DNA from: Pseudomonas sp. NFR16 | Lineage (GTDB): Bacteria; Pseudomonadota; Gammaproteobacteria; Pseudomonadales; Pseudomonadaceae | NCBI RefSeq assembly: GCF_900108875.1 | Contig: NZ_FNYJ01000001.1 | Span: 620,001 to 684,000, forward strand | DNA: 64,000 nucleotides | Direction: 5' to 3' | Part shown: piece after piece, positions 60,796 to 64,000 of the stretch | Layout: each line of letters starts with the position of its first letter | Numbering within the stretch: the stretch's first letter is position 1 | Notes under the pieces: generated by a model | Database searches by the model: none | What the model was told of the DNA's origin: nothing | The model's input: the letters and a program-made list of their open reading frames with translations, nothing else | Program-made: the position numbers and the translations under genes

Positions 60796-62181
60796 ATGGC
60801 AACCGCATCTGACCGCCTGCCCGAATCCTCGGGCATGGGCCAAGCCAGCTTTGAAGACCGTACCTACCGCAAAGTCATCCTGCGCATCCTCCCCGTTCTG
60901 TTGCTGTGCTACATGGCCGCTTATCTGGACCGCGTGAACATCGGTTTCGCCAAACTCGACATGCTCAATGACCTGCAGTTCAGCAACACGGTCTACGCCT
61001 TGGGTGCGAGCATTTTCTTCTGGGGCTATTTCATTTTCGAAGTGCCCAGCAACCTGCTGTTACACCGCTTCGGTGCGCGGTTCTGGATTGCCCGGATCAT
61101 GCTCAGCTGGGCCATCGTGTCCATGGCCGTGGCGTTCACGGTGCCGCTGGCGAAGTTTTTCCACGTCGAACCGGAAACCATGTTCTACGTGCTGCGTTTC
61201 TTGCTCGGCATCTGTGAAGCAGGGTTCTTCCCGGGCGTCATCCTTTACCTCAATTACTGGTTCCCGACGGGTCGCCAGAGTCGCGTGATGTCCGGTTTTC
61301 TGATGGCAATGCCGATCAGTCTGACACTCGGTGGCGTGATTTCCGGCTGGCTGATGACCAAGATGCAGGGCGTGCAAGGCATGGCGGGCTGGCAGTGGCT
61401 GCTGATCATCGAAGGCATTCCCTCGGTGATCATGGCGTTCGTAGTGCTGGCGTTCATGGCCAACAACATCGATGCCGCAAAATGGCTGTCGCCTGAAGAA
61501 AAAAGTCTGCTCAAGGCCAATCTCCAGACCGACAGCAAAGGCAAGGCAACGAATCTGCGCGAGGTCTTTTTCAACGGCCGCGTGTGGCTGCTGGTGCTGA
61601 TCCTGCTGACCTTCAACACCGGCTTTTACGGCCTGGCGTTCTGGATGCCGTCGATCATCAAGAGCGCCGGCGTCACCAACCCGCTGGATATCGGCCTGCT
61701 GACCGCCATTCCCTACGGTATCGCCATCATTGCCATGACCCTCAACGCCCGTCATTCCAACCGGACAGGCGAGCGTCGGCTGCATGCTGCGATCCCCGCC
61801 ATCATCGGTGGCATCGGGCTGATCCTCAGTGCGTACTTCGCCAACAATGTGGTGCTTTCGATCGTCTTCCTTAGCGTTTCGGCTTCGGGCGTCCTCAGCC
61901 TCATGCCCATCTACTGGACGCTGCCCGGTACCGTGCTGTCCGGCGTCGCAGCGGCGGCGGGTATCGGCATGATCAATGCTATCGGCAACCTGTCTGGCTT
62001 CACCGGTTCGATGATCACGGCGGTTGCCGAAAACCTGACGGGCAATATCAACAACGGAACGTACGTCTTGGGCGCCTGCCTGTTCGTCAGTGCCGGATTG
62101 ATCCTGTCGATCCCGAAAACGATGCTGCAACGTCACACGCAAGAGACGCCGGTGCCGGGCAGCGCAGTGCCCCAGGCCTGA
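60796..62181 (+). CDS. MFS transporter, ACS family
   Basis: 461 residues from the ATG at 60796, with GGAG 8 bases upstream. The N-terminus (RILPVLLLCYMAAYLDRVNI) and the motif FEVPSNLLLHRFGARFWIAR are typical of ACS family members for tartrate, phthalate, hexuronate and similar anions. It follows the FAD oxidase by 125 bases and may import its substrate. About 12 transmembrane helices. Related to, but distinct from, the transporter at 4486-5853. Confidence 0.93.
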   Translation: MATASDRLPESSGMGQASFEDRTYRKVILRILPVLLLCYMAAYLDRVNIGFAKLDMLNDLQFSNTVYALGASIFFWGYFIFEVPSNLLLHRFGARFWIARIMLSWAIVSMAVAFTVPLAKFFHVEPETMFYVLRFLLGICEAGFFPGVILYLNYWFPTGRQSRVMSGFLMAMPISLTLGGVISGWLMTKMQGVQGMAGWQWLLIIEGIPSVIMAFVVLAFMANNIDAAKWLSPEEKSLLKANLQTDSKGKATNLREVFFNGRVWLLVLILLTFNTGFYGLAFWMPSIIKSAGVTNPLDIGLLTAIPYGIAIIAMTLNARHSNRTGERRLHAAIPAIIGGIGLILSAYFANNVVLSIVFLSVSASGVLSLMPIYWTLPGTVLSGVAAAAGIGMINAIGNLSGFTGSMITAVAENLTGNINNGTYVLGACLFVSAGLILSIPKTMLQRHTQETPVPGSAVPQA

Positions 62182-62427
62182 CGCTTCGTCGCGGCTGAAA
62201 CAGACCCGGTGCGACGTGCGGTTCCACCGGTTGCCTCTCAGGGTGAGTTGGCCCAGGTCATAACGGGCCGGCTTACCCCCTCCGCTGCAATTCCCACGCC
62301 CAGTAGGGCTTCGAACATCCACCCAGCGATATCTTGAACGGCTTTAGGCGACGGGTCGTGGCATTGCCTGAGTGCGTGGGCGCGAGTGAAGACGGCCACA
62401 GTCGCCGACACGTAAACTACAAAAAGC

Positions 62428-62450
62428 TTCTATCGATCTCCTCGATAGAA
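62428..62450. promoter_or_regulatory. Inverted repeat upstream of the unknown membrane protein
   Basis: TTCTATCGA (62428-62436) and TCGATAGAA (62442-62450) are perfect 9-base arms with a 5-base spacer. It could be an operator or a leader hairpin. It lies in the 364-base gap 62182-62545, whose 3' half is AT-rich and probably promoter; I see no gene there. Its core resembles the palindrome near the TetR gene at 45868. Confidence 0.42.
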
Positions 62451-62545
62451 ACAATCTGTAAAAGAAATGTGATTGTTTTGTGAAAATATCGTTATATCCC
62501 CTCGACCATTTACCCTCATTTGAGGGAAGGACAGGGGAAAGCACA

Positions 62546-63214
62546 TTGCAAAGCACACAACACGACCTGAAAAACGCCTCGATGACAATACTGCTCAAGC
62601 TGGCGCTCACAGGGATCGCATTCGCCATGATCTGGCTCGACATCGCCGTATTTCATACCGACATTCTGGAAATTTCGTTCACTGAGGTTACTCAGGAAAT
62701 CATGCTGTTCGCCAGCGCCTTGCTGTTCTGGTTTGCGCCAGGCGCGGCACAGCAACACGGTTTTCGAGTGCTGGCCGGGGGCTTCTTTGCCTGTCTGCTG
62801 ATGCGTGAACTCGATGGCCTGTTTGACCCGATCAGCCACAGTGCATGGTGCTGGCCCTTCAGCGTGATCGCACTTGCCTGTATCGTCACTGCCTTCAAGT
62901 CGGCCAATCGCGGCGATACGTTCGATGCCCTCGCGGCGTTCGCCCGCACGCCCACCTTCGGCACGATCTCCACAGGGTTGGGCGTGCTGGTGTTTTCGCG
63001 CCTGTTCGGCATGGGCGCGTTGTGGCATCTGATTCTGAGCGACGGCTATGCGCGACTGGCCAAGACGGCAGTCGAGGAGGGCGTTGAACTGGTGACTTAC
63101 TCCATGTGGCTGGCGGCTGCCGTCGAATACTTCGTGCGCCAGCGTGCGTCTGTCGCTCACGCGTCGTCGGTGGAGCACGTTGCCCTGGAACGCGCCGCGC
63201 TGGCCCGCCGCTGA
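62546..63214 (+). CDS. Unknown multispan inner-membrane protein
   Basis: 222 residues from a TTG at 62546, chosen for AGGGGAAA upstream; a GTG at 62480 and an ATG at 62582 in the same frame are alternatives. At least five hydrophobic segments are visible, including LKLALTGIAFAMIWLDIAVF and EIMLFASALLFWFAPGAAQQ. The short motif CLLMRELDGLFDPISHSAWC with Trp and Asp looks conserved, but I do not recognise a family. It stands alone between the MFS gene and the histidine kinase. Confidence 0.72.
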   Translation: MQSTQHDLKNASMTILLKLALTGIAFAMIWLDIAVFHTDILEISFTEVTQEIMLFASALLFWFAPGAAQQHGFRVLAGGFFACLLMRELDGLFDPISHSAWCWPFSVIALACIVTAFKSANRGDTFDALAAFARTPTFGTISTGLGVLVFSRLFGMGALWHLILSDGYARLAKTAVEEGVELVTYSMWLAAAVEYFVRQRASVAHASSVEHVALERAALARR

Positions 63215-63265
63215 TACGGCTGATCACAGCACGCAAGCCGCTGCCTCATTGAAGAGGCCGCGGCT

Positions 63266-64000
63266 TTACTGATTGCGAGCGGACACCTTGAGCAACATGC
63301 GCGACAGCTGATCGATGGAATACGGCTTGTGCAACAGTTCGAAGCCATCGGTGCCGGACCGGGCGAGGACATGACTGAATCCCGAGGTGAGCACCACCGG
63401 CAGCATGGCAAACCTGGCGCGGATCGCATGGGCCAGTTCGATGCCACTCATGCCGGGCATGACCACGTCGGAGAACACCACGTCGAACCGACTGGCGTCC
63501 TTGTCAAGTTCGCTCAATGCCTCCTGAGCGTTGGCCGCCAGCACCGTCTTGTAACCCAGTTCAGCCAATGCCTGCACGGCAAAGGTGCCGACGTCGCCAT
63601 TGTCTTCCACCACCAGCACGCACGTGCCGTGCCCATCTTCAAGAGGCAGCGGCGGCGCATCGGGCTCCGCCTCTTCGACACTGCCCGTCACCCGCGGAAG
63701 ATACAGCGTGAACGTCGTACCTCTGCCGAGCTCACTGGCCACGGAAATTTCGCCGCCGGACTGCTTCGCGAAACCGAACACCTGACTCAACCCCAGCCCC
63801 GTGCCTTCACCGACATTCTTGGTGGTGTAGAACGGCTCGAAGATTTTCTCCAACTGCGTGGCCGGAATGCCGGTGCCCGTGTCGGTGATCGAAATGGCAA
63901 CGAAGGGGCCGTCCAGCGCGGGATGCAGGCGTACGGACGGCATCGACTCAACCGGACGCACCGCCAGCGTGAGTCTGCCTTCGCCACGCATTGCGTCCCG
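63266..64000 (-). CDS. Hybrid sensor histidine kinase, C-terminal part (runs off right edge)
   Basis: The frame is open to base 64000. At its visible start NARDAMRGEG belongs to the HATPase N box. ATP-binding motifs are TDTGTGIPATQLEKIFEPFY and GEGTGLGLSQVFGFAKQSGG. A C-terminal receiver domain follows with VLVVEDNGDVG, the phosphoacceptor Asp in VVFSDVVMPGMSG and Lys in LLHKPY. The sensor input lies outside the window, so the signal is unknown. Confidence 0.92.
   Translation of the reverse strand, partial: RDAMRGEGRLTLAVRPVESMPSVRLHPALDGPFVAISITDTGTGIPATQLEKIFEPFYTTKNVGEGTGLGLSQVFGFAKQSGGEISVASELGRGTTFTLYLPRVTGSVEEAEPDAPPLPLEDGHGTCVLVVEDNGDVGTFAVQALAELGYKTVLAANAQEALSELDKDASRFDVVFSDVVMPGMSGIELAHAIRARFAMLPVVLTSGFSHVLARSGTDGFELLHKPYSIDQLSRMLLKVSARNQ

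Noticed and set aside
62250..62269. GGCCC/GGGCC hairpin after the second ACS transporter
   Set aside because: Short stem with a 10-base loop and no T run; not convincing as a terminator.
61060..62322. Minus-strand frame of 420 residues opposite the second ACS transporter
   Set aside because: His/Arg/Asp-rich shadow of a membrane protein gene; no supporting motif.

Overview
The window looks like a chromosomal segment of a gamma-proteobacterium, most likely a Pseudomonas of the fluorescens/syringae lineages. The evidence is high GC with GC-rich third positions, a nine-gene Wss-type acetylated-cellulose operon, a single-operon Hxc-like type II secretion system with a lipoprotein secretin, a BapA-type adhesin, and many LysR, TetR and AraC regulators beside small catabolic cassettes. 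I saw no tRNA, rRNA, CRISPR array, insertion sequence or prophage. Species is not resolved.

Layout. 1-3921 (-): N-terminal part of a giant BapA-like adhesin with a tandem Ig-like array, running off the left edge. 4486-8472: an ACS-family MFS transporter, a 46-residue lipoprotein (-), then a lipoprotein esterase, a one-helix membrane protein and a YetF/DUF421 protein. 8529-23261 (-): wssABCDEFGHI, covering c-di-GMP-controlled cellulose synthesis, export and O-acetylation; nearly every junction overlaps or is a few bases long. A 106-residue unknown gene and an AraC regulator lie upstream. 24827-28947: SDR, Old Yellow Enzyme, an SDR without the catalytic Tyr/Lys, and a divergent LysR regulator. 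29058-30824: an exported subtilisin-like protein. 30889-40871 (-): gspEFGHIJKLM-C/N-D. A small exported protein and a perfect 28-bp palindrome follow. 41653-44388: an exported GH3 beta-glucosidase with a PA14 insert.

44500-50471: two TetR regulators, a GST divergent from the second one with inverted repeats between them, two exported alpha/beta hydrolases, a quinone-oxidoreductase-like MDR and an NTF2-like protein. 50531-52771 (-): a coiled-coil protein and a Cache-domain chemoreceptor. 52902-58776: a LysR regulator divergent from an operon of family III CoA-transferase, HMG-CoA-lyase-like enzyme, VOC protein, 2-hydroxyacid dehydrogenase and dicarboxylate transporter; this reads as an organic-acid catabolic module whose substrate is not evident. 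58837-59372: remnants of a LysR gene and an MFS gene. 59489-62181: a SolA/MSOX-like FAD oxidase and a second ACS MFS transporter. 62546-63214: an unknown membrane protein. 63266-64000 (-): the C-terminal part of a hybrid histidine kinase.

How the genes work together. The adhesin and acetylated cellulose are two biofilm-matrix systems side by side. The secretion system is flanked by exported enzymes that are possible substrates. Three organic-acid-type transporters carry A-rich AANAANAA motifs in their leaders that resemble Hfq/Crc catabolite-repression targets. The strongest candidates for undescribed biology are the CoA-transferase/lyase/VOC module, the Asp-to-Glu subtilisin-like protein, the palindrome near the secretion operon, and the small unknown gene ahead of the cellulose operon.
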